Notes: a model not told the origin generated them from the sequence alone. A DNA stretch of 64,000 bases from Salticus scenicus (GCA_963930645.1 OZ005648.1:276069507-276133506), one strand, 5' to 3'. Numbered from the stretch's first letter, positions 39,001-50,641 are shown. Program-made: numbers and translations.

Positions 39001-39668
39001 CAAAATTGGGATATTCCTTTAGTAATATGGTAACTCATTGGTTCCTTTTCTATATCGCAACTTTTTGTGTCATTCTTTCCTCTATGTTAAATTCAGTTCT
39101 ATATTTTAGTGTGCTGTTATTGTTTTGGTTCTATTAATTGCTAAATTTTAAGATTAAATTTTATTACGTTATCTATTATTTATATTTGCATTTAAATTAT
39201 ATCTGCTGCTTATGCGCAATAAATTTAAATGTATTTTGTTTAATATAAACAGTTTTTTCATTTATTTAAAATCTTGTTTATATATTAATGTATATATTAT
39301 TATATATATATACATTTGTTTGCCAATTTGGCTTACCATCAATATTCTAAAAGTTTACATGCACTTTGATTATAGCTGCAATGGCGCTTTTTCTGATGTG
39401 TATTATTTCAATTGTTAATCTTATACAATGTTTGGCTGTTTGTGGATCTATGCATTTAATGGCTCTTTGATGTAGAACTGTTTTATCTAAGTTCAAAATT
39501 GGGATATTCCTTTAGTAATATGGTAACTCATTGGTTCCTTTTCTATATCGCAACTTTTTGTGTCATTCTTTCCTCTATGTTAAATTCAGTTCTATATTTT
39601 AGTGTGCTGTTATTGTTTTGGTTCTATTAATTGCTAAATTTTAAGATTAAATTTTATTACGTTATCTA

Positions 39669-39678
<10 letters not shown>
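30048..39678. repeat. 493-bp satellite array, about 19.5 units
   Basis: Nineteen full units start every 493 bp from 30048 (TTAATCTTATACAATG), followed by a partial unit (39415-39678) that ends where a (TA)n run begins. No insertion or deletion shifts the register. The only base change I noticed is T to G at 37170, in unit 15. Each unit is AT-rich and holds a short (TA)n core and an inverted repeat CATTTAAATT...AATTTAAATG with a 23-nt loop (30315-30357 in unit 1). Each also holds the same 68-codon frame (for example 30338-30544), rich in Ile/Tyr/Phe with no domain. Its identity in all units follows from DNA homogeneity and is not evidence of coding. The uniformity implies very recent amplification or strong homogenisation, or an assembly copy-number error. 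Confidence 0.97.

Positions 39679-39702
<24 letters not shown>
39674..39702. repeat. (TA)n at the satellite's right junction
   Basis: A (TA)n run replaces the unit sequence at the point where the last unit stops. Confidence 0.9.
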
Positions 39703-39704
<2 letters not shown>

Positions 39705-40343
39705 CATTGCAATTATGTTGAAGGATAATCATTGTTTATCACTCTTGTGTTATAGATATTTATATTACAAACAAAATAACTTGAGTGACGATACAAATTT
39801 CTCTAGATACATGTATATTTCGGAAATGTTCATTTTTTTTTAACTTGTCTTTCCATTAATATGTATTTTTTTTTTATTTCCTAGGTTTTGTGAGGAGAGA
39901 AAAATAACTTTTCAAAGTATCCCTAGTCAATTTGGCAAAAGCAAAACGCTGACGCCGTCAGAAATCTTACATAGTATCTTTTGAAAAAGAATTTTTTAGC
40001 AGTCAGCATATCAAGTCTTTTCATGTTCTTAGAGAAAGCCGCCTTTCACAGAAGTTTCCTAATTCCAACAAAAATGTAAGTACCTAGTTAGCAAGTACAA
40101 TATTACGAAATAAAAATTCTAGAAATAGATTATATGTTTAACATGCTATAAGGTATCAAGTATATTTCATTGTTTTTAGCACATATGTTAAAAAATCTGT
40201 TGCTATCAGTTTTTTTTTTCTCCTAACGATATAAAAATAGTAATATAGTCATTTATTATATAAACAACAAACGAAATAAACTAAATATTTATTAATATTG
40301 ATAATTTTTTACTTTTTAATAAGTAATTAATAACTTCCTTTTC

Positions 40344-40379
<36 letters not shown>

Positions 40380-40551
40380 AAAATTACATTCACGTATAGA
40401 TTCAAATATATTTTGTAAATATGAATAAATATTTACTGACACAATTTTAATTTTAATTTAATTTTTATAAATCAATGGATATATTTTTTAATTTCAATTA
40501 GACAAAATAACATAAACAAAACTTTTTGGAAAATAATCAATCTTGAAAAAG

Positions 40552-40596
<45 letters not shown>

Positions 40597-41450
40597 AAAA
40601 ATTAAATACGAATATTAAAATTGACTAAAAATTTAAATAAGATACTTAATTTACAAAATAATTCTTTAGGAGGTAAGATCTAGTAAGAAAGGTCTATGCC
40701 AGATAGCCCAAAATATATTGGCTTAATATTTTTATTATAACGCCGTTCAATAAAAAACAACACATTTAAAAAACTTTAAATTTCCGGGAAAATTTAAATA
40801 TTCAAATATTAAAAATAAAAATTTAAGCCACTTTAACGTTTAATAATGTCTTACATAAATTTAGTATATAATAAGCTCTCAAAAAAATAATTAAATATTT
40901 ATTAATAGAGATAAAATTAACGCATTCAAGTAAAAATGTTTCTACTAAATTGATTAGCATAACTCTAAAAATTATCACATTATTTTATAATGCTCATATT
41001 TTTAAACGTGTTTTGAATGTCGGTATATAAAAAATTAAATATTTTATGGGAGAAGGTGAGTGTACTAAAGTGGAACCATTAGAAAATATTTATAAATAAG
41101 TATACAATTTGTCAATTAATAGAAAACTGAAACAAATATAAATAATAGAGGTCTCCCCATTGTTATTGGGCTTAAAAAGACGGCAATAATTATATGTTAT
41201 TATTTTTTTTTTAACAATTATTTTTGTTACATGAGTAATTGTATATTATTATTATTATATATACATTTTTTAAATGTTTCAAAGAAAATTATCCTTATGG
41301 TTTAAAAAAATTCAAAAACGAAGACGCGCTTAATCTCCCGCTGTTTCTTTAATAAAATTATCTGAATTATCTTTTTTTTTTTTCGTTTCCGATTCTATAG
41401 CCCATATATACGCACACACACACGCATATGTATATATATATATATATATA
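39703..41450. other. Non-coding AT-rich spacer
   Basis: No gene. T-run at about 40349-40378, (TA)n at about 40553-40592 and 41428-41450. The frame at 39631-39843 starts inside the satellite and is not a gene. Confidence 0.6.
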
Positions 41451-41636
41451 CTAGCTGACCCGACAAACGTTGTTTTCTCATATAAATTATTTCTAGAGAA
41501 TATTTTGCTAGAAAAAAATAACTAACTTATTGTAAGTGTGTAAGGATGTGGTATATAAGAGAAACAGGTATAGAGCGCTGTGAATGGTGACTGTAAATTC
41601 CGATTATAATGTAAAAGACATAATTACCGAAGTTTT

Positions 41637-41746
41637 CGCTACTTGCTACTTGCTTCTTGCTACTTGCTACTTGCTTCTTGCTACTTGCTACTTGCTACTT
41701 TTTACTTGCTACTTGCTACTTGGTACGTTTTACTTGCTACTTCTTA
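41637..41746. repeat. ACTTGCT heptamer minisatellite in the Helitron 3' region
   Basis: About 15 units of ACTTGCT/TCTTGCT, with degenerate units (TTTTACT, TGGTACG) near the right side. It produces the Leu/Ala/Tyr frame at 41643-41876, rejected as a gene. Confidence 0.9.
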
Positions 41747-42116
41747 TTTAAAACCTCCGCTGAATGTCGAACAGCACAAAATTTTATTTCATACGGCAAA
41801 TATTTCAATTTATGAGATAATCTCTGATAGCAACGAATTTCACATGAAAATTCGGTCTTTTTTGAATAAGCTGTAACAATCTGGACCGATGTGATGAAAA
41901 TTTTTATCAAAAGTTATTACAATATCTAACATCATTACATGTACATTTATCACAATTCAATCAATCGATGCATGTGAGTATGTGTATAGTATGAGCGAAG
42001 TGAAATGTAGAGTTCGTATTAAATGAAAACTTAAACTCGTTTTAAGTAAAGGTGAAAAAGTTGAAACTCAATTTATTTTATAACAGGTATATTTTTTTAT
42101 TGTACAAAAACTTAAT

Positions 42117-42267
42117 TTATCGTAATGCCATTGGATGTACAATATTTTTTGTTAATCCTTGAAGAGTATACACAAACAAATTCGAAGGTTTCCCAACCCT
42201 GGAACATGCAACATATAATTTGCCGTGAGAAAATCACGGATTTTCTAAATCTAAGCCACAAATTGGG
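42117..42267 (-). pseudogene. Helitron helicase C-terminal fragment
   Basis: The minus-strand frame ending with TAA at 42117-42119 encodes 38 residues that begin FSHGKLYVACSRVGKPSNLF and end KNIVHPMALR. This is the terminal motif VI region of Pif1-like Helitron helicases (family pattern FSHGQLYVACSRV). Directly upstream in the same frame is CGLDLENP followed by TGA (42234-42236), where the family normally has cysteine, so one TGT-to-TGA change broke it. Beyond about 42267 the frame runs into a non-coding Helitron repeat (CACCAAAGGGGTCCC), showing a deletion of the rest of the Rep-helicase gene. Role of the intact family: unwinding DNA in rolling-circle transposition. The fragment anchors the polarity and 3' end of the surrounding element. 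Confidence 0.9.
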
Positions 42268-42560
42268 ACCCCTTTGGTGACTTTAAATATTTTAAGCCAG
42301 TTTTGCGATGAATTGAAATGGCTATCTCAATTGTGGAACTAAAGATCTTGGCGAGAAGCGTCCGAGCTACCTCGGTGCGAAATTTTCTATACAAGATTAA
42401 ATAAATAAAATATCAGTGACATACACACGCACAAAAGTATGGGACCCCCTTTGGTGACTTTAAATATTTTAAGCCATTTTTGCGATGAATTGAAATGGCT
42501 ATCTCAATTGTGGAACTAAAGATCTTGGCGAGAAGCGTCCGAGCTACTTCGGTGCCAAAT
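42265..42560. repeat. Two-copy direct repeat, about 176 bp apart
   Basis: GGGACCCC(C)TTTGGTGAC to GCGAGAAGCGTCCGAGC, about 120 bp, occurs at about 42265 and again at about 42441 almost unchanged. A third, more diverged copy is at about 43897-44010 and a truncated one near 9555-9592 in opposite orientation. These are homologous pieces of Helitron bodies. Confidence 0.85.
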
Positions 42561-42922
42561 TTCAAATTTTAACCAAAGGGATCCGATACTAAAGGTGTTC
42601 CATTCAAGAAATAAATAAATAGAATATAATAAATTAGCTACACAAATAAATTTGTAGGTTAGGGTGGTTGTTAATCAACGCGCGTGTAAATTTGATAGAA
42701 AATTATATAAAATACTCACTCCAATTCCGCACTAAATTTGCAAAATGTATAGTTTTTTATGCACACTTCAAAACTCTTCAAACACTAATTACATCTTGAT
42801 CTAATATTTCAATTAGGACACAATTTTTTGTATAACAATAATAACACGAAGTTACAAAATATTTTCCTGAATTTGATCGCAGCACCAACTGTCGGGACAA
42901 ACTGGAATTACAATAGAATATA

Positions 42923-43611
42923 CGCAAGCGAAGTGTGACGTCACTGACCGTCAGTGAATGCAAAAAAAAAAGATTTCCTATGTTAATCTCCCATTGTATT
43001 TTTTTATAAAAAATTATTAAAAATCGAGGAAAATTATTTCTCGATTTTAATCCCCGTATTTGGGTATAGATATGTATTAGTTATCGTATGAATGTGTTAG
43101 ATTGTGTTATTTTGCTCTCAAATTGACAAACTTTAATTTTAAATTTCAAAACTCTGTCTTCCTTGGCGTTTTTTGTATCTGGCGATCAAAAACGTAATAC
43201 GAAAATATACATGCCATATGTATATTTTCGTAATATGTATTGTACGAAATTTTTTCATATTATTCATTTCTCTCTTAATATAAGTTGTTGAAATAACCAT
43301 TATTTTTGAAAGAAATTAAATATGATAGATGATACGCCAGATGATATGGCGATATTTTTTTTCCGTCAAGGATGACAGAGTTTTGAGATTAAAATTTCAA
43401 ATTTTATCAATTTTACATCAAAAACAACTCAATCTAACGCATGCACATGATAACTAATACATATCTTTACCCAAATATGGAGATTAAAATCGGGAAATAA
43501 TTTTCCCTCGATTTTTAGTAATTTTTTTACAAAAAATCCAGTGGGCGATTAACATAGGAAATATTTTTCTTGCATCCACGAACGGCCAGTGACGTCATCA
43601 CTTCGCTTGCG
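42923..43611. mobile_element. TA-flanked long palindromic element
   Basis: Left end CGCAAGCGAAGTGTGACG and right end, read inward, CGCAAGCGAAGTGATGACG abut TA on both sides (42921-42922, 43612-43613). The arms extend about 230 bp and share GACGTCA, CCTATGTTAAT and CTCGATTTT. The centre (about 43150-43395) is a copy of the small MITE also found at about 47042-47262 and 51028-51256. No ORF. It sits within Helitron sequence. Confidence 0.8.
43150..43395. mobile_element. Small MITE family, copy 1
   Basis: Ends AACTCTGTCTTCCTTGGCG and, read inward from the right, AACTCTGTCATCCTTGACG. The interior includes GGCGATCAAAAACGTAATAC and a TATTTTCGTAATATGTATTG palindrome. Homologous to copies 2 and 3. 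Confidence 0.75.
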
Positions 43612-44779
43612 TATTACTGAATATTCGATACTACGGTCATAGCGCAGTCTGCCGGATCCAATGTGAAACATTCCAAAATCAACAACAAATTATAAGTGAT
43701 AAATTAATTAAATAAGCAATTTAAATTGGACTGAATTGTAAATCTAAACCATTCTCGAATCCACCTGAAGACACACAAAATATTTCATTAAACTCGATCC
43801 AGCCATTTAGGAGGAGTTCAGTGACATACACACGCACAAAAGAAATATATATATAAATACAAAGGCACAGCTTTAGTGTAGACCTCCCCCCCCCCCCTTG
43901 TCGACTTTAAATATTTTTGGCCACTTTTGCAATGAATTAACATGGCTATCTCTATTGTGTAACTACGATCTTGATGAGAAACGTCCGTACTACTTCGGTG
44001 CCAAATTTAAAATTTTTTCAAACAAAAGCTATTCCATACATAAAAAAGACAAAAACTGTTTTATGATATATACAAAATAAAAATAAAAAAATCTAATAAA
44101 TTTGAAATTATTACTATTTACAATTAAGGTGAAAACATAAAAGAACCTTTATAAGTTACATATAAAGTATTAATTAAAACGAAAAATTTTGTTTTACTGT
44201 AGAAAAGAAAAGTACTACTAAATTAAACAAACATTTTAAGCTAATACCAAGTATCTTTATGAAACTATTTATTTACACGCGAATATTTTCATAGTATATT
44301 AAATTTTTTTCAAATTTTTATTATTTATCACGCGAAATTAAAAATATTTTATTTCCGGAAAAGAATAAGTAAACGTGAATTTTGTTTATTTTGGCATCAA
44401 TTATATTTTTCTTTTTAATCATTTTGAAGTTAAAATGGAGTTTTTATTTAATATCTTTTGATCCAATAATCCGATTAAACTGAATTGTAAATCTAAATCA
44501 TTCTCGAATCCACCTGAAGACACACAAAAAAATTTCATTAAACTCGGTCCAGCCATTTAAGTGGAGTTCAGTGACATACACACGTACAAAAGAAATATAT
44601 ATATAAAGATATATATATATATATACATATATATTGACATGAAGATATTTAAAAGAAAAAGGAATGAAAAAAAAGCTTATGCAAAGTTCTATTCAAACTT
44701 AATTAATTCGCTGTTGAGAAAAGAAATTGAAGAAATTAGTGAAAATTACGTCATTTTTACAAAATCATATAGAAAATGT

Positions 44780-44814
<35 letters not shown>

Positions 44815-44815
44815 T
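44780..44815. repeat. (CA)n(TA)n microsatellite
   Basis: Compound dinucleotide run ending at the left boundary of the next element. Confidence 0.9.
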
Positions 44816-44817
44816 TA

Positions 44818-45132
44818 GTCCAGTCAATAGGTATGTAAAAAAGGGCTTACCTAGCAAAAGGTGGGGTAGAAGATTTTTCTTTCTTAATTTATACATATTA
44901 GTGTCAATATGAAAAAAACGATTTATCCAACATGGTCGACCCCGGGAGAACTTCTGTAGGCTGAAAAACCTCGAAAATTTACTACATTTTTGGCTTTTTT
45001 AAAAATATCTCAGAAATGGCTGAATTTAGCGATATTTTTCTATTATAAAGTTTAAAAAGGATTAAATTTCCTACAATTTTCTTCATTACAACATTTTTGT
45101 AATACTAATAGCAAGCGCGTTACAGCCTCTTA
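44818..45132 (+). repeat. Left terminal inverted repeat of the 2.86-kb element
   Basis: Inverted partner of 47372-47676. The inner edge lies at AAGCGCGTTACAGCCTCTT, where similarity stops. Confidence 0.85.
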
Positions 45133-45463
45133 AAAGTCGGCATTTTTTCTCAAGGTAATAAATACAACTCAAAGCAATGGGTTGGTGCATAAACGTTTAT
45201 TAGAAAACGGAAAAAAAGGAAAGGACATAATCAGCTGTCTGACCTTAAGAAATGATATGTACTTCGTAACAAAGGAGGTGAAAAAAAGAAAAGAAAACTG
45301 CCCTCCTCCCCCCCCCCCCCACACACACAAAAAGCTCTCCCTTTCCTCTCACCTCTTCCCATCTTGTAGTACGCTGCCTCGGCTGAGCATCTACTTATAT
45401 TATTTAGTTCAGTTCGAATGTGTGAACATAGTGTTTCAACCCATGAGCGTTTTCTATTACAAT

Positions 45464-46335
45464 AACCGGAGTGTTTGTTTTATTTACGAAATCAGTTTGA
45501 ATAAAGGTGAAATAAATATTCTGAAGGAGAAAGGTACACAAAAAATCTGCAAAAGTGCAATGCAAAACGTCAAAATGAAGAATATCACTGTTTTTTGAAG
45601 AACCTACAACAAGTAAGAATTCACAATGCCTTTCACAAATGATACACCAATGAGCGAATGATTGCAGAATATGTACGGCCTCATACAACTGGTGATGGAG
45701 CTGGTCCAAACTGTGCGGCTACATATCTTCCATCAAGAACTGAAGGTTTCAGTTTTAAACGTCAGTGTTTCTTGTGTGGAGAAGGGGATACTTGAAAATT
45801 TCTTTAAAAAACAGGAACGACTTCCTGAGCATGAAAGAAATTTTATCCACCATGCTATGAAACTGGGTGTGAAAGAAACAATTGTAAATGGTGCCAAAAA
45901 TCGTGGGGATGAGTGAATAAAAAAAGTATTTTAATGCATCGTAAATGTAAAAGGTTTAGTTGCTGTAGGTGCTTGGTATCACAGAGTTTGTCAGCAAAAA
46001 CTGCATCGGAGGCCTAAAAGTGAGATTAAACGAGGATACTACCCTGCAAGTAACACTGATGAGGCAATGGAATCGATTTACTCCTACCCTGAAAACGACT
46101 TGGAGGAGTGCCAATCTCATTAAGTATTTGAATAATAAAATAGAGGGTGATTTTCATCCAGGCATCAGAACGGTTACATCACACGTTTGCAAAAAATATG
46201 GTGAAGATGTTTTAATAACCGAAACTGCCAACAAGAAAGCAGTTGTTTGCTTTCAAAATGTTGACTATAAAATACTCAGTGAAACTAGTATAGTAACAAG
46301 GACTCTTATCCACAACAGGAAAATGTCGTATTAAT
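45464..46335 (+). pseudogene. Broken gene of an uncharacterised cysteine-containing protein family
   Basis: Pieces of one protein are spread over all three plus frames in the right order. Frame A (about 45464-45598) gives ILKEKGTQKICKSAMQ. Frame B (about 45589-45795) gives RIHNAFHK, a stop, YTNERMIAEY, then SFKRQCFLCGEGDT with a CxxC pair. Frame C (about 45795-46120) gives LPEHERNFIHHA, NRGDE then TGA where the family has Trp, and AWYHRVCQQKLHRRP. Frame D (about 46105-46334) gives LIKYLNNKIEG, KKYGEDVLI and KKAVVCFQN. The order 'CxxCG - RGDEW - YHxxC - KYGxD - VVCF' matches, from memory, a widespread uncharacterised metazoan family often near transposons; C...C...H...C spacing suggests a zinc-binding N-terminal module. 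At least three frameshifts and three stops make it dead. No function is assigned. It may be cargo or the transposase-associated protein of the enclosing element. Confidence 0.65.
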
Positions 46336-47041
46336 TTCATCATTGGACGAGACTGAAGAAGATGATAAGATATTCTAAGAGCTTTTGTAATTACTGCAAG
46401 AGGGAGAGGAACAATTTGAGGATGACACAACTTCCTTCTACCTCTGATGACTATTGAAATTTTAGAACCCGGGCTTTCAAAACAACCACAAAGAAAATAA
46501 ACATGTATTTTATACATTAATGTACTTTTCTTTATTTGTTTCAAGGCTAAATCATCGCCCTATAATTTATATATAAAGTTAAATTTCTAAAATTTACTTT
46601 TGTAATGCAATTATTTGCTAATGTTCTTCAAACAAGTTTGCCTATTTATGAAGTTCATTTAAAATTAAGATTGTATATTGTTATTATCCTCAATATTAAT
46701 ATAGCAGTAATTAACGTTTTTTACAACATTATGTATTATATCTAAGTATCATTAATATTTTATAATTTATTAAATAGTAGAATTAAAATATTTATGTATC
46801 AATGCATTGAGTTTTTGCTTATTAGCACCATAATATTTATTGATTTACATTTATGTACAAATGTTTTTTATTTTATTTTGTTCTTTGTATGTGTGTTGTG
46901 TGTGTATTATGTGTTGAAATGGTAGAATACTATACATCGGCAGTTATTGGAGTCTGATGATGACTACTGTTGTTAGGCCAGAATTCTCAGTGCGTGGCCG
47001 GGGGGGGGGGGTTAGTAAAAAGGGGAAGGGAAAAAATAAAA

Positions 47042-47262
47042 GGGTGATTGTCAATTTACTTGGCTAACATATTTAATTCTTTTCAAAAATCACGATTATT
47101 TTAATAAGGTATATGTTAAGAGAACAATCAAGAAAATAAAACAGTATTTCTTACAATATATATTGTAAAAATAGACATCTGGCATGTGTATTTCCGTATT
47201 ATGCTTTTGATCACCAAATCCAAAAATCCCAAGGACGACAGATATCAGAGCTATATCATTAA
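47042..47262 (-). mobile_element. Small MITE family, copy 2 (inside the 2.86-kb element)
   Basis: Read on the minus strand it starts near CTGATATCTGTCGTCCTTGG, then TTTGGATTTGGTGATCAAAA and an ACAATATATATTGTA palindrome, and ends near TATGTTAGCCAAG. Homologous to copy 3 along most of its length. Confidence 0.7.
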
Positions 47263-47371
47263 AAGTTGTTAAGCTTTCTGTAAATAAAGATTCTAATTCT
47301 AATAATTACTGTACATAATTCATAAGGAGCAATGCGCTTTTTTTACGAAGTTGAGAACACTGTTTATTTCC

Positions 47372-47676
47372 AAGAAGCTGTTACGCGCTTGCTATTAGTT
47401 CTACAAAAAAGTTGTAATGAAGAACATTGTAGGAAATTTAATCCTCTTTAAACATTACAATAGAAAAATATCGCTAAATTCAGCCATTTCTGAGATATTT
47501 CAAAAAAAGCCAAAAAAGTAGTAAATTTTCGAGGTTTTTCAGCCGACAAAAGTTCTCCCGGGATCGACCATGTTGGATAACTCGTATTTTGCATATTAGT
47601 ACTAATACATACAAATTAAAAAAATAAAATCTTCTACCCCACCTTTTGCAAGGTACATTGTATTTATTGACTGGAC
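47372..47676 (-). repeat. Right terminal inverted repeat of the 2.86-kb element
   Basis: Inverted partner of 44818-45132. The outer end reads TATTGACTGGAC followed by TA. Confidence 0.85.
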
Positions 47677-47678
47677 TA

Positions 47679-47806
47679 ATTCTCTTATTTGTTTAAAATT
47701 CTTAGCTACGAATTATATACTGATTTTAACATTTTCCTTGATCCAACCTTCAATTCTAAAATTATATACTAAAAACCATACTTTTTTCCCGTTGACAGTT
47801 ATTCCC

Positions 47807-47841
<35 letters not shown>

Positions 47842-48599
47842 TGACTGAATGAATAAATAAATGAAAAAAGAAAAATATAAAATATAATCAAACGAATAAT
47901 AAAACCAACAATAAGGATTATTTTCCGGAAATGCTCTGTGAGAAACGACCACGAAATGTATATTTTTGATAACGGTTAACTATAAATATGGCCTGATTAT
48001 CGTAACTATATATAAATGGTGGTTTAACTCGAATAAAAAGTAGTTAAAGAATTATTTTCTTGCTGTTACGGAAACATTAATAGAAATACCTTCTTAGTTA
48101 CTTATGGAGAACTAATTGAAATAATATGGCGATAAAAATACTCGTGAATATAAATACGTTTTAAAACAAGAGACGCTTAATTTTATTACAGATATGTCTT
48201 GAAGTATACATTTCTTAATAGTTTTGAAACCTAATTTAAAATATCAAAGAGTATTACGATAAATTTTTAATACATAATTTAGAAAATATCTTTAAAAGTG
48301 TTTCTATAAGAGAAAATTTTCTTTTACGATGTCATTGCATTGCATTACATAGCTAATAAGTGTTCCGATAACGGTATTTTTTTTAAAGAAGTTTTTTTAA
48401 GCTTTTGTGGTACTTTTATATAATTAAATAAAATGAAAATTTAGAGAAAAAACGTAGAGATTGGATAATATAAATATTTGTCCACAAAAATATTAGTTTC
48501 AATAATTTTTATATTTTTTTTCAAAACACGATTTCCGTGACATATGGTGCTATTATCTAAGAAGCAAGAAGGAAAAACAAGCTTACGCAGTATTCTCTT

Positions 48600-48639
<40 letters not shown>

Positions 48640-48648
48640 CTTTACATT

Positions 48649-48727
<79 letters not shown>

Positions 48728-50641
48728 GGCTCAAACACAGTTTTCAAAGAAGGAGAATTAGAATACTACTATTATTAAATAAATTTTTAATTTAACTAAT
48801 CATTGATATTTGTTGATATCTATGTAAAAAAAAAAAAAAAAAAAAAAAAAGTTCTGATATCCAAATTTTCATTTCTGACAACCCTGGGATCGAAACACAT
48901 ATGAACTCCAAGAAACATTTCTGTATTATAATTTCTGTTCAATGATATAATAAATTAGAGAAAATATAAAATAAAGTTTCAAACTATGTAATAACTAGGA
49001 TAAAATTTTTAAAATCTTGTGCGAGATCTTTAAATATCCTACATAAATACAACATATAAAATTATGTAAATAAAAATTCTACAATTGCAGAAACATTCAA
49101 AAGTAAAACAAAATATTGCAATTTTGTTGGATTGATTCATGAACCATCACTCAAATTTCATTCTGAAAGAAATCTTGTATTCTGATGGAATCGATTTTTT
49201 CCATCGATAATAAATTACAATGAAGCGAAAAATAATATATTATATTCTAATATTTTATTATATTTAAAAACTGTAAGACAATTTTTCTGATATTCAAAAA
49301 ATGACACTAATGGATTTGTTCTAATAATAAAAAATCTACTTTTCTGTTCTCTATACTTTAAAAATACAGTCCAATGTCTCACCGAAAGATATCTTTAACA
49401 TTTTGAACAAAATTAAATCTTTTTTGACTATTTTATCTAGAATCTGAGAAGTTTAATTTGTTTTGTGAAAGTACACTTTAATTTTAAAATTTAATAATTT
49501 ATTACTTATAAAAAGTAAGAAATGAATTTAAGAAAAGCGAAATAAACAAAGCTTTAATTAGAATCCACACATTATTTAAAAGTCTACAATTAAAAGTTTT
49601 ACGTTTGTAAAACAGTTGAAAACTAAAATAAATTATCACAATATTGTTTTAAGAAATTATGAAGCGTTAATTAATTTCTATTCAAAAGGAATCTGCTTTT
49701 TTTTTTCGATAATAAATTACAATGAAGCTAAATATAATACACAATCTTCCAATGTTTTATAATATTAAAAAAAAGGTAAGGTAATGTATTTGAAATTCAC
49801 ATGAAACTAAACTAATGACTTTCATTTATGAAAAATCTACTATTTTAAACTGAATTTTAAATCTATATTCAGAAGTCTATCTCAAATCTTTTCAAACTAT
49901 TTTGTTAAGAATTTGTGACTTTCTAGTAAAGGTTGTGTTCTGTGAATATATACTTTATTTTTTTTAATTGAATAATTTGCCACTCATGAAAATTTAGAAA
50001 TAGATTTTAACAAAAACTGAAACTATCAAAGGTTTGATTAACATATATTTATTAAATAAATATATAAAATAAAATTTATTCGTAACTTTTTGAGACATTT
50101 TATTTAACACGAGATTGAATTAAAAACGAATTAGTCCTTTTTTTTTATCATTATTTATTTATTTATTTAACTTACAACTGTTATGAAATACTTACATGTT
50201 GTAATTTGCTATAATTCCAACTTATAAATATTTAAAATATAACTATCTATAATACATAAGGATTTCAATGTTTAATTAGAAGAAATCATTTCATTTTGAG
50301 TTCTAACGAAAACAAGTTGTTCTCTCGATGTTCTTTTAAAGAAGGCCATATTGATTCCCTCGTGATACTTAATGAAGCTAGTCAATAATATTGACATGCA
50401 CGGGTAGCTTTATCTAGTTATTTCGGTAGATAGATGAATGAAATGCAAAATTAACAAAACTGCACTTATAATCTCTTGCAGATGATATTGTGTTTAAGAA
50501 TAAGACAATAAATAATTAAAATGGGATCATATTATAACAAAATCTATGAAGTAATCGAGTACTTTCGTTAAAGAAAAAGAAAAATTCTTTATACAAATCA
50601 AGAAGTAAGAATAAACAATAAAATCTTTTTTAAAAAAATAG
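47679..50641. other. Non-coding AT-rich spacer with compound microsatellite
   Basis: No gene. A-runs at about 47812-47838 and 48825-48850. A compound (TA)n-(TC)n-(CTAT)n-(TA)n microsatellite spans about 48603-48723. A phrase like TCGATAATAAATTACAATGAAG occurs at about 49203 and 49707, a possible diverged duplication. Confidence 0.6.

Larger units (their letters stand above)
41451..44609 (-). mobile_element. Composite, decayed Helitron (minus strand)
   Basis: Read on the minus strand, the 3' end at 41451 is ...ACAACGTTTGTCGGGTCAGCTAG, with the terminal CTAG and weak hairpin expected of Helitrons. About 670 bp inside it lies a helicase C-terminus (42117-42267). The 5' head TCTTTATATATATATTTC... 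starts at 44609. Head-like sequence (GTGTGTATGTCACTGAACTC) recurs ending near 43860, and a shorter GTGTGTATGTCACTG piece recurs near 42436, so several partial copies are joined or nested. The body shares sequence with the copy at 8897-9753. It is interrupted by the palindromic element at 42923-43611. There is no Rep domain and most of the helicase is gone, so it is non-functional. Confidence 0.75.
44818..47676. mobile_element. 2.86-kb TA-flanked transposon with TIRs of about 310 bp
   Basis: The left terminal inverted repeat (44818-45132) begins GTCCAGTCAATAGGTATG and the right one (47372-47676), read inward, GTCCAGTCAATAAATAC. Both are bordered by TA (44816-44817, 47677-47678). The arms match over about 305-315 bp with scattered differences, including CTCGAAAATTTACTAC, AGCCATTTCTGAGATAT (complement) and CAAGCGCGT. 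The interior holds a broken gene on the plus strand (45464-46335) and a nested small MITE (about 47042-47262). No DDE transposase is recognisable. TA duplications suggest the Tc1/mariner-like class, but TIR length is unusual for it and the superfamily is open. Confidence 0.85.

Noticed and set aside
30338..39418. Nineteen identical 68-codon frames, which might look like a multigene family
   Set aside because: They are copies of one frame in a homogenised satellite. Their identity follows from the DNA repeat, the sequence is Ile/Tyr/Phe-rich, and there is no domain, start context or codon-level signal.
30048..39678. CRISPR-like regular spacing
   Set aside because: The whole 493-bp unit repeats with no variable spacers, so this is a satellite.
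41643..41876. 77-codon Leu/Ala/Tyr-rich frame
   Set aside because: Product of the ACTTGCT minisatellite in the Helitron 3' region.
44561..44912. Two overlapping frames of 85 and 61 codons
   Set aside because: They cross (TA)n and (CA)n runs and the left TIR boundary of the 2.86-kb element.
45182..45460. 5' part of the 138-codon frame as an N-terminus of the 45.5-kb gene
   Set aside because: This part covers a C-run and CA-run and has no family similarity; only the segment after about 45464 is kept in the pseudogene.
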